Source: Edolisoma coerulescens
Lineage: Eukaryota > Chordata > Aves > Passeriformes > Campephagidae
Assembly (NCBI GenBank): GCA_013397115.1
Contig: VWZW01000847.1
Coordinates: 105,268 to 169,267, forward strand
Direction: 5' to 3'
DNA length: 64,000 bases
A program made the position numbers and the translations under genes. Below, in pieces: positions 54,801-60,200 of this stretch (positions are counted from its first letter, which is position 1; the number at the start of each line of letters is the position of its first letter). The notes under the pieces were generated by a model. It did no database searches, was not told the origin of the DNA, and saw nothing but the letters and a program-made list of their open reading frames with translations.

Positions 54801-57200
54801 GAACATAGTCAATCCTTCTGGTGTACTTGTGAACCAAACTATGCCTCTAAAGTTGGGTGAAAGAAGTCCTTTAACAACTGTAATGCTCTACACTTAGCAG
54901 TACACTCACAACACACAAATGTTCTTGTTTGCTCATGTCCATACTATCAAAAGCTACACTGTCAATTCAATTAAAATTATGTAAGTTTTTAAACCATGGT
55001 TAACAATATTGGCACACTTCTTTTATTGCTATTGGTGGTGGGTTTATGGGTTTTTAACCACAACAATCACTGCAACAGAGAGACATGACATGGGGCGTCA
55101 GTTTTGTCACTGCCTGTAGACAGTCACTGGGTTAATAAAGAGTTTGCCCTTCTCTTTCCATTCTATTTCATTTATTAGCTTTATTAGATCAGCTTTCCAA
55201 TCACCTGAGTGCTCATGTTAAAAAACACATGTTTTCACTTTGCTTACACTGCCTTAACATGATTTAAGCTGGTGTTGAACAGCAGGCACGTTCTTAGTTA
55301 TCCACCAAGCAAAATTAGCAATGGAAAGTTAAGTAGTTGAAAAGGCACCAGAATTCTTAGCATGTTTTCCCACCACGTTAGCAAAATGTAAGAGCAAGAA
55401 GATTGACAAGCTGAGTTCCAATGTAAGCAATGGAAAAGGGCAACATGCACATTGGAGAGATTTACTTGCAGGTCATACACTACACAGTAAATGTTCACTG
55501 ATATCTGTTAGAATAAAAAACCGACAGTCTGTCCCTCACCTCTTTCTCACTGATAAATTATTTTGCTAAGTGAAAAACAACAAATTTAAAAAAATTTAAC
55601 ACATACAGAGCCTTCTTGCTACATTTTGAATTTATTACGAAAACAGAATACTGAAAAAGTCAAATGGCCTTCACTGACACGGCAAGGGCAGAATTCAGGG
55701 TAATCTACATGACTGCAATGAATTTGACAAATATCAAGAAGTACATGTAAGTGCTATAATTGCTTATATTATTATTATCTGGTGTGGATGAAAATCAATA
55801 GTTTAAACACCTGAAAGGAAGAAGAAATGCATTTTACTTCGTTATTCACTCTAGTGCAAAAACTACTAACAGTACTGCTACTACAACAATATACCGTAAG
55901 TATGCTGTGTGATTTCAAGACGCCTCTTAAAATTTAATTTTCAAAAGTCTAGTCCTCCCCCTTTCCTGAATCTTCCAACACTCCAAAATAACTGACAACA
56001 CATTCCAGCTTCGAGAAAAAAAATCATGCAAAAATACCCTGAGAAATTCTGCCAGCTGGTTAAATGCCTTTCTTCACAGCTTCAAGCACACATGGCAAGC
56101 AGGTATTCAGAAGAACACCCCATCTGAGTTGGAGTATCTATCCGTCCTCCGGCACAGTGGAATGGCCTGACATTTATGGATCCACTTTCACGTAATCACT
56201 CTTAGGACCATGTTTTTGGCAGAACTTTGATAAAAATCTATGCTACAGTTACTTGCAGGTTCTGAAATCTACTTATAAATGCAGTGACAGTATGATTATT
56301 TCCCTATTTCTACAAGACAGAGAGACTTATGAGAAGTTTCTTTTCTACCATTAATCCCCAACATTTCATCTGCACTCTGCTCCAAAACATTCCAGTCCAC
56401 TCCTATTACCAGAACTAAAACCTAATGCAGGGAATTGAATTCCCCAGTTACACATTAAATTCCACCTCTAAGACTGCTTAGTCCTTTGCTCCTATGTCTG
56501 GTTACAGACAGAGTTTTGATTATTCAGGTACACATTAAGGTATCTGAATTAATTCTGTGATAAAGCTGTCTTCTGTATCAGGGAACTGAGTTTTTTCAGG
56601 TAGGTATCACATTCCATCTTCAAAATTACTTGGTTCTTGCTCTTATTCCAGTTATCAACCAAGTGAATGACATCAATGAGTATGGCTTCATGGTATTTTG
56701 CGCATAGAAGCAAGCTTGCTTCACATGTGCCGTAAGTCAGGTGGAAGCACAACAGCCCTGGAAGCCAAGGCAACTGTCCCTACGGCAGCAATCCTTGGTC
56801 CCAGGCTAATTCAGAGCTATCTGGCCTCAAGTGGAAAAAAATGCAGCCTCCACACATCTGCAAAGCCTGTGCTGATACAAGCACTGACTGTTCTGTTCAA
56901 GCTCTAACAGGTGTAATGAACCAATTCTCTATTAGAGTCATGATAATTTTTCCTCAGAGTGTAATTTTCTCCACAGAGAACATCCAAGCATAGCAAATCA
57001 TGATACACCAGGGGCATTTCCTTCTCCCTGATCAGGACAATGTATCTTCAAGGTAAATTGAACCCCTACCTTTTTGCGAACTCCTTCCTGTGTGCTGGAC
57101 AGCTTGAGGAGAACAGGGGGTAGGAATTTGGAAATAATGTTCTGTAACTGCTCATCTGTTTCTGCATGGCCGAGACGCAAGAACACACGCTCCAGTTGAT
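697..57200 (-). CDS. ECPAS: ECPAS (ECM29) proteasome adaptor and scaffold, 48 coding exons, 5' end incomplete
   Basis: Minus-strand gene. The spliced product of 48 exons matches vertebrate ECPAS/ECM29 along its length, from [16 protein letters not shown] at the start to a C-terminus ending KKTLENLD. Known role of the family: a large HEAT-repeat protein that binds the 26S proteasome, tethers the 20S core to the 19S regulator, restrains faulty proteasomes and links them to ER, endosomal and motor-protein compartments; it is cytosolic. Exon lengths sum to 5525 nt, that is two nucleotides completing a split codon, 1840 codons and a stop, close to the roughly 1845 residues of the mammalian protein. 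All junction phases agree and no exon is missing between the first and last seen. One intron uses a GC donor; the rest are GT-AG. The start codon lies in an exon I could not place. Residue numbers in the exon entries count from the first residue seen (Gln at the start of exon 1 as numbered here). Confidence 0.96.
1646..1717 (-). CDS. ECPAS: ECPAS coding exon 47
   Basis: Residues about 1771-1795, with [23 protein letters not shown] acceptor, GTGAGA donor; both ends split Glu codons. Confidence 0.94.
2904..2992 (-). CDS. ECPAS: ECPAS coding exon 46
   Basis: Residues about 1741-1771, with [23 protein letters not shown] acceptor, GTAAAT donor. Confidence 0.94.
3146..3251 (-). CDS. ECPAS: ECPAS coding exon 45
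   Basis: Residues about 1706-1741, with [18 protein letters not shown]. Starts with GT completing Arg; ends with GG of a Gly codon before GTAATT. Confidence 0.94.
3862..4006 (-). CDS. ECPAS: ECPAS coding exon 44
   Basis: Residues about 1658-1706. It begins NSLESMG, passes an acidic loop and ends [25 protein letters not shown] acceptor, GTAAGT donor after the first base of an Arg codon. Confidence 0.95.
4565..4757 (-). CDS. ECPAS: ECPAS coding exon 43
   Basis: Residues about 1593-1657, with [17 protein letters not shown] and [24 protein letters not shown] acceptor; phase 0 at the 3' end. Confidence 0.95.
5260..5303 (-). CDS. ECPAS: ECPAS coding exon 42
   Basis: Shortest exon (44 bp), residues about 1579-1593, encoding [20 protein letters not shown] acceptor and GTAAGT donor; ends in a split Ser codon. 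Confidence 0.94.
5796..6004 (-). CDS. ECPAS: ECPAS coding exon 41
   Basis: Residues about 1509-1578, with [27 protein letters not shown] and [11 protein letters not shown] second CAG inside the exon could be mistaken for the acceptor, but the frame and the conserved GGIRLYLQ show the exon begins at 6004. Confidence 0.94.
6974..7165 (-). CDS. ECPAS: ECPAS coding exon 40
   Basis: Residues about 1445-1509, with [25 protein letters not shown], an acidic Glu/Lys linker, and [11 protein letters not shown]. The acidic stretch is a variable loop in the family. Confidence 0.95.
7402..7468 (-). CDS. ECPAS: ECPAS coding exon 39
   Basis: Residues about 1423-1445, with [24 protein letters not shown] acceptor; ends in a split Glu codon. 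Confidence 0.95.
7557..7648 (-). CDS. ECPAS: ECPAS coding exon 38
   Basis: Residues about 1392-1422, with [19 protein letters not shown] and [14 protein letters not shown] donor; only about 88 bp of intron separate it from exon 39. Confidence 0.96.
8277..8343 (-). CDS. ECPAS: ECPAS coding exon 37
   Basis: Residues about 1370-1392, with [18 protein letters not shown]. Phase 0 at the start, GTAAGG donor after a split Gly codon. Confidence 0.95.
8826..8915 (-). CDS. ECPAS: ECPAS coding exon 36
   Basis: Residues about 1340-1369, with [18 protein letters not shown]. Two overlapping AGs occur at the acceptor; TCTAG at 8916-8917 keeps the frame. Confidence 0.93.
8916..10756. other. ECPAS intron between exons 35 and 36
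   Basis: About 1.8 kb, somewhat richer in GC near 9.7-10.3 kb. An open frame on the minus strand at 10007-10327 has no recognisable homology. It starts with an A/G-rich stretch near 8920-8975. Confidence 0.6.
10757..10822 (-). CDS. ECPAS: ECPAS coding exon 35
   Basis: Residues about 1318-1339, with [23 protein letters not shown] acceptor and GTAAGT donor; phase 0 at both ends. Confidence 0.95.
11605..11755 (-). CDS. ECPAS: ECPAS coding exon 34
   Basis: Residues about 1267-1317, with [18 protein letters not shown] and [16 protein letters not shown], a highly conserved HEAT segment. TCCAG acceptor, GTAAGT donor. Confidence 0.96.
12864..12985 (-). CDS. ECPAS: ECPAS coding exon 33
   Basis: Residues about 1227-1267, with [16 protein letters not shown] and [17 protein letters not shown]. 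Ends in a split Ser codon. Confidence 0.95.
13983..14030 (-). CDS. ECPAS: ECPAS coding exon 32
   Basis: Very short 48-bp exon, residues about 1211-1226, encoding [22 protein letters not shown] acceptor; phase 0 at both ends. Confidence 0.95.
14616..14721 (-). CDS. ECPAS: ECPAS coding exon 31
   Basis: Residues about 1175-1210, with [18 protein letters not shown] and [13 protein letters not shown] acceptor, GTAATG donor, phase 0 at the 3' end. Confidence 0.96.
15459..15538 (-). CDS. ECPAS: ECPAS coding exon 30
   Basis: Residues about 1149-1175, with [22 protein letters not shown] acceptor; ends in a split Ser codon. Confidence 0.95.
16381..16548 (-). CDS. ECPAS: ECPAS coding exon 29, first exon after the retroviral intron
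   Basis: Residues about 1093-1148, with [18 protein letters not shown] and [18 protein letters not shown], one of the most conserved stretches of the protein. Phase 0 at both ends; TTTCAG acceptor lies about 0.4 kb from the 5' LTR of the antisense retrovirus. Confidence 0.96.
16958..16963 (+). repeat. Target site duplication, left copy (CAAAAT)
   Basis: Six bases immediately before the 5' LTR, identical to those after the 3' LTR. Confidence 0.93.
16964..17295 (+). repeat. 5' LTR of the endogenous retrovirus (332 bp)
   Basis: Begins TGCGGGGTGAG and ends CCGCA. It carries TATAAAA at 17213-17219 and AATAAA at 17235-17240, so U3 is long and R/U5 short. By eye it differs from the 3' LTR at about 16 positions plus a 9-bp indel near 17000, roughly 95% identity. 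Confidence 0.95.
17296..17573 (+). other. Retroviral 5' leader with A/C-rich low-complexity tract
   Basis: Untranslated leader between LTR and gag. From about 17459 to 17570 it is almost only A and C (AAAC/AAACC type), ending next to the gag start codon. The tract may be a degraded A-rich insertion or expanded simple repeat; no splice donor is obvious. Confidence 0.6.
17302..17319 (+). other. Possible decayed primer binding site
   Basis: Six bases past the 5' LTR an 18-base stretch ending AACAGGGAC agrees at about 12 positions with a tRNA-Lys type primer site, mostly in its 3' half. The gap to the LTR and the mismatches make this tentative. Confidence 0.3.
17574..19061 (+). pseudogene. gag: Retroviral gag, one frame with four in-frame stops
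   Basis: Starts ATG GGG with Met-Gly-Asn-Asn-Ile-Ser, a myristoylation-type N-terminus. Matrix, capsid and nucleocapsid parts follow in a single frame. Stops interrupt it at 17709 (TAG), 17841 (TGA), 18663 (TGA, inside the major homology region of capsid) and 19059 (TGA). The first zinc knuckle (18939-18980) has Pro in place of its His; the second (19020-19061) has the final Cys replaced by the last stop. The order and the major homology region are betaretrovirus-like. No frameshift is needed across almost 1.5 kb. Confidence 0.9.
19123..19452 (+). pseudogene. Retroviral dUTPase domain of pro
   Basis: Shows three dUTPase motifs in order: [15 protein letters not shown] and [12 protein letters not shown] dUTPase ahead of the protease is a betaretroviral arrangement. 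The third motif has Ser where Tyr is usual. It sits one frame away from gag in the direction opposite to the usual -1 shift, and the protease that follows is in another frame, so at least one indel is present. Confidence 0.88.
19440..19859 (+). pseudogene. pro: Retroviral aspartic protease
   Basis: Contains the active-site block [10 protein letters not shown], where the usual Asp-Thr-Gly has become Asp-Ile-Gly, followed by a flap-like Ile-Gly-Gly stretch and a C-terminal GRD. It is in the gag frame and joins the dUTPase only through a frameshift near 19440. Confidence 0.87.
19860..20590 (+). pseudogene. pol: Retroviral reverse transcriptase, palm deleted
   Basis: The N-terminal part ([10 protein letters not shown]) is in one frame to about 20010, then shifts to another containing [19 protein letters not shown] and [13 protein letters not shown]. 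Right after this, near 20362-20385, the sequence jumps to the thumb/connection block [16 protein letters not shown]. The part that would hold the catalytic YxDD is absent in all frames, so a few hundred bases have been lost. The protease-to-RT frame change matches the -1 shift normal between pro and pol. Confidence 0.9.
20591..20715 (+). pseudogene. Remnant of RT connection / RNase H, mostly deleted
   Basis: About 125 bp of weak similarity to the connection region, then integrase begins abruptly in its catalytic core. The RNase H domain and the integrase HHCC zinc domain are missing. Confidence 0.6.
20716..21346 (+). pseudogene. Retroviral integrase, catalytic core and C-terminus
   Basis: The core starts QMDVTHI. 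The catalytic triad is visible in one frame: Asp at 20722, Asp at 20893 (KTDNG) and Glu at 21001, with 35 residues between the last two (DD35E). A TGA at 20851 and a TAA at 21037 break it, and the C-terminal domain ([20 protein letters not shown]) continues in another frame to 21346. Confidence 0.9.
21347..22730 (+). pseudogene. env: Retroviral env, surface and transmembrane subunits, broken
   Basis: A surface-subunit remnant is open at 21438-21737, with weaker continuation to about 22130. The transmembrane part is open at 22220-22456: a heptad-like helix, then [19 protein letters not shown] and Cys-six residues-Cys-Cys, the CX6CC signature of envelopes with a covalently joined transmembrane subunit. 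It continues in another frame with a hydrophobic span ([18 protein letters not shown]) and a cytoplasmic tail. The immunosuppressive-type helix and the membrane span look most like alpharetrovirus env. Frameshifts and stops separate these parts. Confidence 0.85.
22707..22720 (+). promoter_or_regulatory. Polypurine tract of the retrovirus
   Basis: An unbroken run of purines (A-rich then GGGGAGAGA) ending at the first base of the 3' LTR, the expected primer site for plus-strand synthesis. Confidence 0.85.
22721..23043 (+). repeat. 3' LTR of the endogenous retrovirus (323 bp)
   Basis: Begins TGTGTGGTGAG directly after the polypurine tract and ends CCGCA. It lacks a 9-bp piece found in the 5' copy and otherwise aligns along its length, with the same TATA and AATAAA signals. 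Confidence 0.95.
23044..23049 (+). repeat. Target site duplication, right copy (CAAAAT)
   Basis: Six bases immediately after the 3' LTR, identical to the left copy, confirming the ends of the provirus. Confidence 0.93.
24377..24494 (-). CDS. ECPAS: ECPAS coding exon 28, last exon before the retroviral intron
   Basis: Residues about 1053-1092, with [14 protein letters not shown] and [17 protein letters not shown]. Two AGs lie close together at the acceptor; the upstream one (TCAAAG) keeps the frame and gives the conserved Asp-Gly-Gln-Gly-Leu-Ser order. The donor GTAATG opens the intron that holds the endogenous retrovirus. Confidence 0.92.
24742..24807 (-). CDS. ECPAS: ECPAS coding exon 27
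   Basis: Residues about 1031-1053, with [17 protein letters not shown]. Ends GATGG before a GTAAGT donor, two bases into a Gly codon. Confidence 0.93.
25745..25859 (-). CDS. ECPAS: ECPAS coding exon 26
   Basis: Residues about 993-1031, with [17 protein letters not shown] and [15 protein letters not shown] acceptor; ends in a split Arg codon. Confidence 0.95.
26616..26670 (-). CDS. ECPAS: ECPAS coding exon 25
   Basis: Short 55-bp exon, residues about 975-993, encoding [20 protein letters not shown] acceptor and GTGAGT donor; ends in a split Glu codon. Confidence 0.94.
27713..27858 (-). CDS. ECPAS: ECPAS coding exon 24
   Basis: Residues about 926-974, with [17 protein letters not shown] and [17 protein letters not shown], a clear HEAT-repeat helix pair. 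ATAG acceptor, GTAAGA donor, phase 0 at the 3' end. Confidence 0.96.
28769..28892 (-). CDS. ECPAS: ECPAS coding exon 23
   Basis: Residues about 885-926, with [19 protein letters not shown] and [14 protein letters not shown]-type acceptor; ends in a split Asp codon. Confidence 0.95.
29735..29972 (+). mobile_element. CR1-type LINE, 3' end fragment
   Basis: Matches the avian CR1 3' region in order: GGAAGAAATTCTTTACTGTG, a GGTGAGGCACTGGAA block, GGATGGGGCTCTGAGCAA, GGTTGGAACTA, TTTAAGGTCCCTTTCAAACC, and the terminal ATTCTAT-type repeats. It lies in the intron between exons 22 and 23. Confidence 0.85.
30661..30762 (-). CDS. ECPAS: ECPAS coding exon 22
   Basis: Residues about 851-884, with [18 protein letters not shown] and [10 protein letters not shown]. 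Acceptor TTAAG belongs to the GC-AG intron; donor GTGAGA; phase 0 at both ends. Confidence 0.96.
31233..31405 (-). CDS. ECPAS: ECPAS coding exon 21, GC donor
   Basis: Residues about 793-850, with [17 protein letters not shown] and ending SSKETNK. The exon ends AAG and is followed by GCAAGA, not GT. The next exon begins with MKERAIQT in phase 0, exactly as in the family, so this is a genuine GC-AG intron rather than a mis-placed boundary. Confidence 0.93.
31447..31499. repeat. ATT/GTT trinucleotide microsatellite beside exon 21
   Basis: About 17 units of ATT with interspersed GTT. On the gene strand it is an AAT/AAC repeat ending about 42 nt before the exon 21 acceptor. Confidence 0.92.
31860..32025 (-). 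CDS. ECPAS: ECPAS coding exon 20
   Basis: Residues about 738-793, with [18 protein letters not shown] followed by a less conserved linker and STTETIG. GTAG acceptor; ends in a split Gly codon. Confidence 0.95.
32026..34024. other. ECPAS intron between exons 19 and 20
   Basis: About 2 kb. Open frames occur on both strands around 33299-33580 but none resembles a known protein and none is flanked by splice sites that fit the gene. Confidence 0.6.
34025..34159 (-). CDS. ECPAS: ECPAS coding exon 19
   Basis: Residues about 693-737, with [18 protein letters not shown] and ending MTKDNH. Phase 0 at both ends. Confidence 0.95.
35982..36073 (-). CDS. ECPAS: ECPAS coding exon 18
   Basis: Residues about 662-692, with [18 protein letters not shown] and ending [13 protein letters not shown] acceptor; phase 0 at the 3' end. 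Confidence 0.95.
36603..36843 (-). CDS. ECPAS: ECPAS coding exon 17, carries a ten-serine run
   Basis: Longest exon (241 bp), residues about 582-662, with [18 protein letters not shown] and [16 protein letters not shown]. The acceptor must be the CTTAG at 36844-36845; the AG four bases later would break the frame. A TCC-type trinucleotide run at 36673-36702 codes ten consecutive Ser residues, where I recall the mammalian protein having only a short Ser-rich stretch. Confidence 0.94.
36673..36702 (-). repeat. ECPAS: Coding TCC-type microsatellite (ten Ser codons)
   Basis: In ECPAS exon 17 the codons read TCT TCT, six TCC, TCT, TCA, giving ten Ser in a row between Phe and Lys. The six perfect TCC codons are prone to length change. 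Confidence 0.93.
37561..37641 (-). CDS. ECPAS: ECPAS coding exon 16
   Basis: Residues about 555-581, beginning ASHRMKTPA and including [18 protein letters not shown]. Phase 0 at both ends. Confidence 0.95.
37642..39875. other. ECPAS intron between exons 15 and 16
   Basis: About 2.2 kb of AT-rich sequence with no recognised repeat family, exon or RNA gene. Confidence 0.65.
39876..39999 (-). CDS. ECPAS: ECPAS coding exon 15
   Basis: Residues about 513-554, with [12 protein letters not shown] and [15 protein letters not shown]. The acceptor is read as GAAAG because it restores the Pro-Arg-Glu-Glu order of the family; a downstream AG four bases on would drop Arg and keep the frame, so the 5' edge is slightly uncertain. 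Confidence 0.9.
40918..41062. repeat. CA / CATA microsatellite cluster beside exon 14
   Basis: Alternating ACAC, ATAC and CATA units over about 145 bp. On the gene strand this is a TG/TATG-rich tract starting some 35-40 nt past the exon 14 donor. Confidence 0.9.
41096..41199 (-). CDS. ECPAS: ECPAS coding exon 14
   Basis: Residues about 479-513, with [14 protein letters not shown] and [11 protein letters not shown]. It uses a TTAAG acceptor. The donor GTAAGT is followed about 40 nt on by a TG/TATG repeat in the intron. Confidence 0.94.
42292..42414 (-). CDS. ECPAS: ECPAS coding exon 13
   Basis: Residues about 438-478, with [15 protein letters not shown] and [14 protein letters not shown]. 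Phase 0 at both ends; the intron to exon 12 is only about 106 bp. Confidence 0.95.
42521..42587 (-). CDS. ECPAS: ECPAS coding exon 12
   Basis: Residues about 415-437, with [18 protein letters not shown]. Completes the Ser codon from exon 11 and ends in phase 0 at a GTGGGT donor. Confidence 0.94.
43145..43194 (-). CDS. ECPAS: ECPAS coding exon 11
   Basis: Short 50-bp exon, residues about 399-415, encoding [18 protein letters not shown] acceptor; ends in a split Ser codon. Confidence 0.93.
44304..44382 (-). CDS. ECPAS: ECPAS coding exon 10
   Basis: Residues about 372-398, with [20 protein letters not shown] acceptor, GTAAGA donor, ends in phase 0. Confidence 0.95.
44645..44730 (-). CDS. ECPAS: ECPAS coding exon 9
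   Basis: Residues about 344-372, beginning VVYDGLFG and including [11 protein letters not shown]. Ends with AT, two bases of an Ile codon; donor GTAAGT. Confidence 0.94.
44903..45022 (-). CDS. ECPAS: ECPAS coding exon 8
   Basis: Residues about 304-343, with [18 protein letters not shown]. Phase 0 at both ends. Confidence 0.95.
45272..45353 (-). CDS. ECPAS: ECPAS coding exon 7
   Basis: Residues about 276-303, with [18 protein letters not shown]. The exon follows a long T-rich tract and CAG acceptor, and completes the Ser codon from exon 6. Confidence 0.95.
46563..46702 (-). CDS. ECPAS: ECPAS coding exon 6
   Basis: Residues about 230-276, with [13 protein letters not shown] and [18 protein letters not shown], strongly conserved in ECPAS. 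Starts in phase 0 after an ACAG acceptor; ends in a split Ser codon. The opposite strand is open for about 170 codons (46569-47081), which I regard as a shadow. Confidence 0.95.
47189..47357 (-). CDS. ECPAS: ECPAS coding exon 5, includes Ser/Gly/Pro-rich linker
   Basis: Residues about 173-229. The exon starts in [11 protein letters not shown], passes a low-complexity Ser/Gly stretch that looks like a flexible linker, then [17 protein letters not shown] and the end WTPELLEQ. Phase 0 at the 3' end with a GTATTT donor. Confidence 0.94.
48434..48472 (+). mobile_element. CR1-type LINE, tiny 3' remnant
   Basis: The stretch AGAGGTCTCTTCCAAACTAA followed by ATGATTCTGCAAT resembles the last 40 bases of CR1. 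Too short to be certain. Confidence 0.45.
49546..49698 (-). CDS. ECPAS: ECPAS coding exon 4
   Basis: Residues about 122-173, with [14 protein letters not shown] and [21 protein letters not shown] acceptor; donor GTGAGT after a split Gly codon. Confidence 0.94.
50675..50793 (-). CDS. ECPAS: ECPAS coding exon 3
   Basis: Residues about 83-122, with [15 protein letters not shown] and [18 protein letters not shown]. Acceptor TTTAG; ends with two bases of a Ser codon completed by exon 4. Confidence 0.94.
52412..52528 (-). CDS. ECPAS: ECPAS coding exon 2
   Basis: Residues about 44-82, with [16 protein letters not shown] and [14 protein letters not shown]. It starts and ends in phase 0, with a CAG acceptor and a GTAAGT donor. 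Confidence 0.95.
52529..57069. other. ECPAS intron between exons 1 and 2
   Basis: About 4.5 kb; apart from the CR1 fragment near 53.3 kb I recognise nothing coding or structured in it. Confidence 0.65.
53277..53430 (+). mobile_element. CR1-type LINE, diverged 3' fragment
   Basis: Contains CAGAGGTTTTTCAAGACC, a GGTCCCCTCCAAGCTGAATT block and the end TTATGATTCTAC, the order seen at CR1 3' ends, but more diverged than the copy at 29.7 kb. The 5' limit is uncertain. Confidence 0.7.
57070..57200 (-). CDS. ECPAS: ECPAS coding exon 1 of those seen
   Basis: Residues about 1-43, including [16 protein letters not shown] and [14 protein letters not shown]. It begins with AT, the last two bases of a split codon that would be Asp if the missing exon ends in G, after a good pyrimidine tract and TAG acceptor. 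It ends in phase 0 at a GT donor. It contains no ATG before the conserved block, so the start codon must be in an upstream exon. Confidence 0.93.
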
Positions 57201-60200
57201 CTACAATTAATTAAAGAAAAAAAAGAAGAAGAGAAACTGTTTGAAATTTTTTCTGAACATCCCCTAATGGACTTACAGGAAATGTTGCACAATGTTATTA
57301 GAGTACTCATATCTCAACAGCACTCATCATAGACTTTTAACTCTGAGAAAACTATTGACGGTAGAAACCAGCCTGAGGGCCTCCAGTACTAGCCTTCACA
57401 AGTACATGGAGACCACTCCTAGCAAAGACAGAAGCAATTAAGGCTGCCTTTGCAGGTACAGTCCACACACCTGAAAGCACAAGAAACAAGCTAGAGCGAA
57501 AAATTAGTTCTTTTGAAGCTCGAGACTACTGTTACAGGGTAGGTTTGACACTCACAGGTTCGGGTTACAGGAGTATTCATACGACATGTTGACACAGGCT
57601 AACCTGTCCAGCACCTGTCCATTGGGGCACTTAGGTCTCCCAGAAAATCTGAAAAAATGTTGGCTGATCCAGTTACTTGTTTCTTATAATTAGCTGGTCT
57701 TTTTTAAAACAAGACAGCACTATCATCAATAGGAGTAAGGGCACAAGCATGAAATGGAGGACATGCTGTTGTGACCCTATTATCACTCTGTGAAGTGGCT
57801 GGAGTGTTTTAATTCACCTTCCTCTGGCCAGCTGATCTACTCCCCAAACCCAGAAAGGAACAAATAAAAAATCATTTCAAGAAAACAAATGACACCAAAA
57901 TCTTCTGTCAATAGCTCAAGCACTATGGCTGAGGACCATTTGTTTTTATAAAAACAAGGTAAAAAGTCCTTATTTTAAGTGTCAGCATGCAGCTGCCCCA
58001 ACAGCTACACCAGAAGCAAAGCAAAGCCTCCCCAGCAACAGCAGCATTCCCAGTGGCGGGACTGAGAAGAGTCCTTGTGCACAGGATCAGGAGCATCTGT
58101 TTTTCATCCTGCGGCAATGAAGGCCAGACCCACAGGCAGCAAGGAAGCAAGGACCCAATGCTTTTGAAGGGCTAAAGGTCTTAAGACTTCCTGCAAAGAG
58201 GAAATAATTTCTCCAAAGACTAATCTGAAGTGACCTATAGCAAGCTGAGATTAGAGGGAGACCACAGAGAGGCCTCCTTCAGCAGAGAAGGACCATTGAG
58301 CTGGCTGTAAAGGACTACGGGGGGGCGGGGGGAAAGAAAAAGGCACTGGCACAGGGCAGTGGTAAAGACTGAGATGAATGGATATGGTTAGAACCAAAGT
58401 GAACAAAAGGGATGTTGAAACACAAATGCAGCTCTAAGCAGCAAACCTATGATGATTTAGCTTCAGAAGCCTTTACTGTCCTATTTTTAACACCTGTGCT
58501 ATCCCTGCATTTGTAACATCATTCCTCCTCCGTCAGACGCAGATTTAACACAAACATACCACTTCTGAGATTTCATTTTCTGCTGAGCAAATATGACAGG
58601 CAGCTGAACGGACAGAGGACTATGAAATTTTATTGTCAAGGAAACTACAAGCCAAAACTCTACAGCATCTATAATGTAAACTGAGATACGAGTCAATCTC
58701 ATTTCAGACAGATTTCACAGACCACTCAGGTTGTAAGCTAGTCATTTGCTTCATGACACTTATCTCATATACCAATTTTCAAAAAAATCATGACATTTGA
58801 TTTCTTTTCACCTTGCTTTTTGTGTCATCCTTCCCCTGCCCTCCCATCCCAATGATCCCCCATTCCAGGACCTCCTTGGTGTCTCACTACCTGACAGGCA
58901 GTAAGGGACTACTGAAGTCATATCAAGCAGTTGAAATAACTCAATGAATAAAAACTAACAAATCTTTCCCCTTGGACCTAGAAGTCCAGAACACTGCAGA
59001 TCTATCATCCTCAAAGAAGTCAACTGAGGAACTTTCTCTACATGTTCTTTCCTGTAGCAACAGATCAGACACAAGTGTAAGGAAATGGAACTGAAGTTAG
59101 TTCTAAAGCCATTTGTTGATAGTCACTGGACTACACACACACCTTCTGAAAGGCAGAGAAAACACTTTGCATGTGCACTCAGAAAATGTAGCAATGCACT
59201 GAATTGCAAGCGCCTGCCCCATTTCCAACTTCCTCCATTATTCTCTTGTTTCAAGCAGCAGCAACCGGAATGGTGGAAATAATAATAGTATCAACAACAA
59301 TAATAACAGAGATCAGGAAGACAAAAAGCTACCCCCTTCTTTACGCTGCCTGTGAGTAAGTTTATTACATTTCTCATACCTCCACTGCAAAGTCAGTTAA
59401 GCCCTAATACTGTCATCAGATATTCTTCCCTTAACCATAATCACGGCAAGACTCTTCAGCAAATTCAAGGCCATCTGGATGTAGTTAAGAAACCGGTCAG
59501 GAGTTTGTCAGAGCACTCTCCCATGCTGCTGATGCAGACTGTATCCATAGCAGTGGGACACGAAAACAAAGAGCTATAAAACCTCCCAAGTATTGTACAT
59601 CAAACATTTCCTCCATGGTTTTTATTTTACTAACAATTAAGACCATTTCTCAAGTTGACAGCACTCATTACAGGACAGCATAAACACTGGAGATTTAAAG
59701 CACCACACACAACGGTCCAGGAAAGTAACTGTGGATGAAGTATCTGGATCTCAGATGCTGTGTCCTATCTCTGTGTGTGCTGCAGACCTCCTGGCTGGCA
59801 TGGGGAAAGTGTCTTTCCCTCCTTTATGTCTCTTCACAGCCTCAACTCAGCCTCAGCCAGCAAGCAGACCACTATGCACCAGACATCAAACAAGACAAAC
59901 AGTTTGCTTGCAACTGGTCCCACTTCCCCACATCGTGCATTTCCCAAGTTTTTAAGTATAAAGCTAAAATCTCCTCTCTGATTTTACAGCCCCTACTGCC
60001 AACTGAGAAACTGCACAATTGCAATTTTAGGAGCTTACCTGATAGTAAAAATAAGTAAAGCAAGATGTCTAACCTGCTTTACTACATACCAAGGAGGGTA
60101 GGAGGGGGGTGGAAAGGACAAAAACTGTTTGGAAAAAGCCTTAGCAACTGAAAACTACTCTTAGAAACATCCTATGTATGGCACAGCTATGACAGCTCGC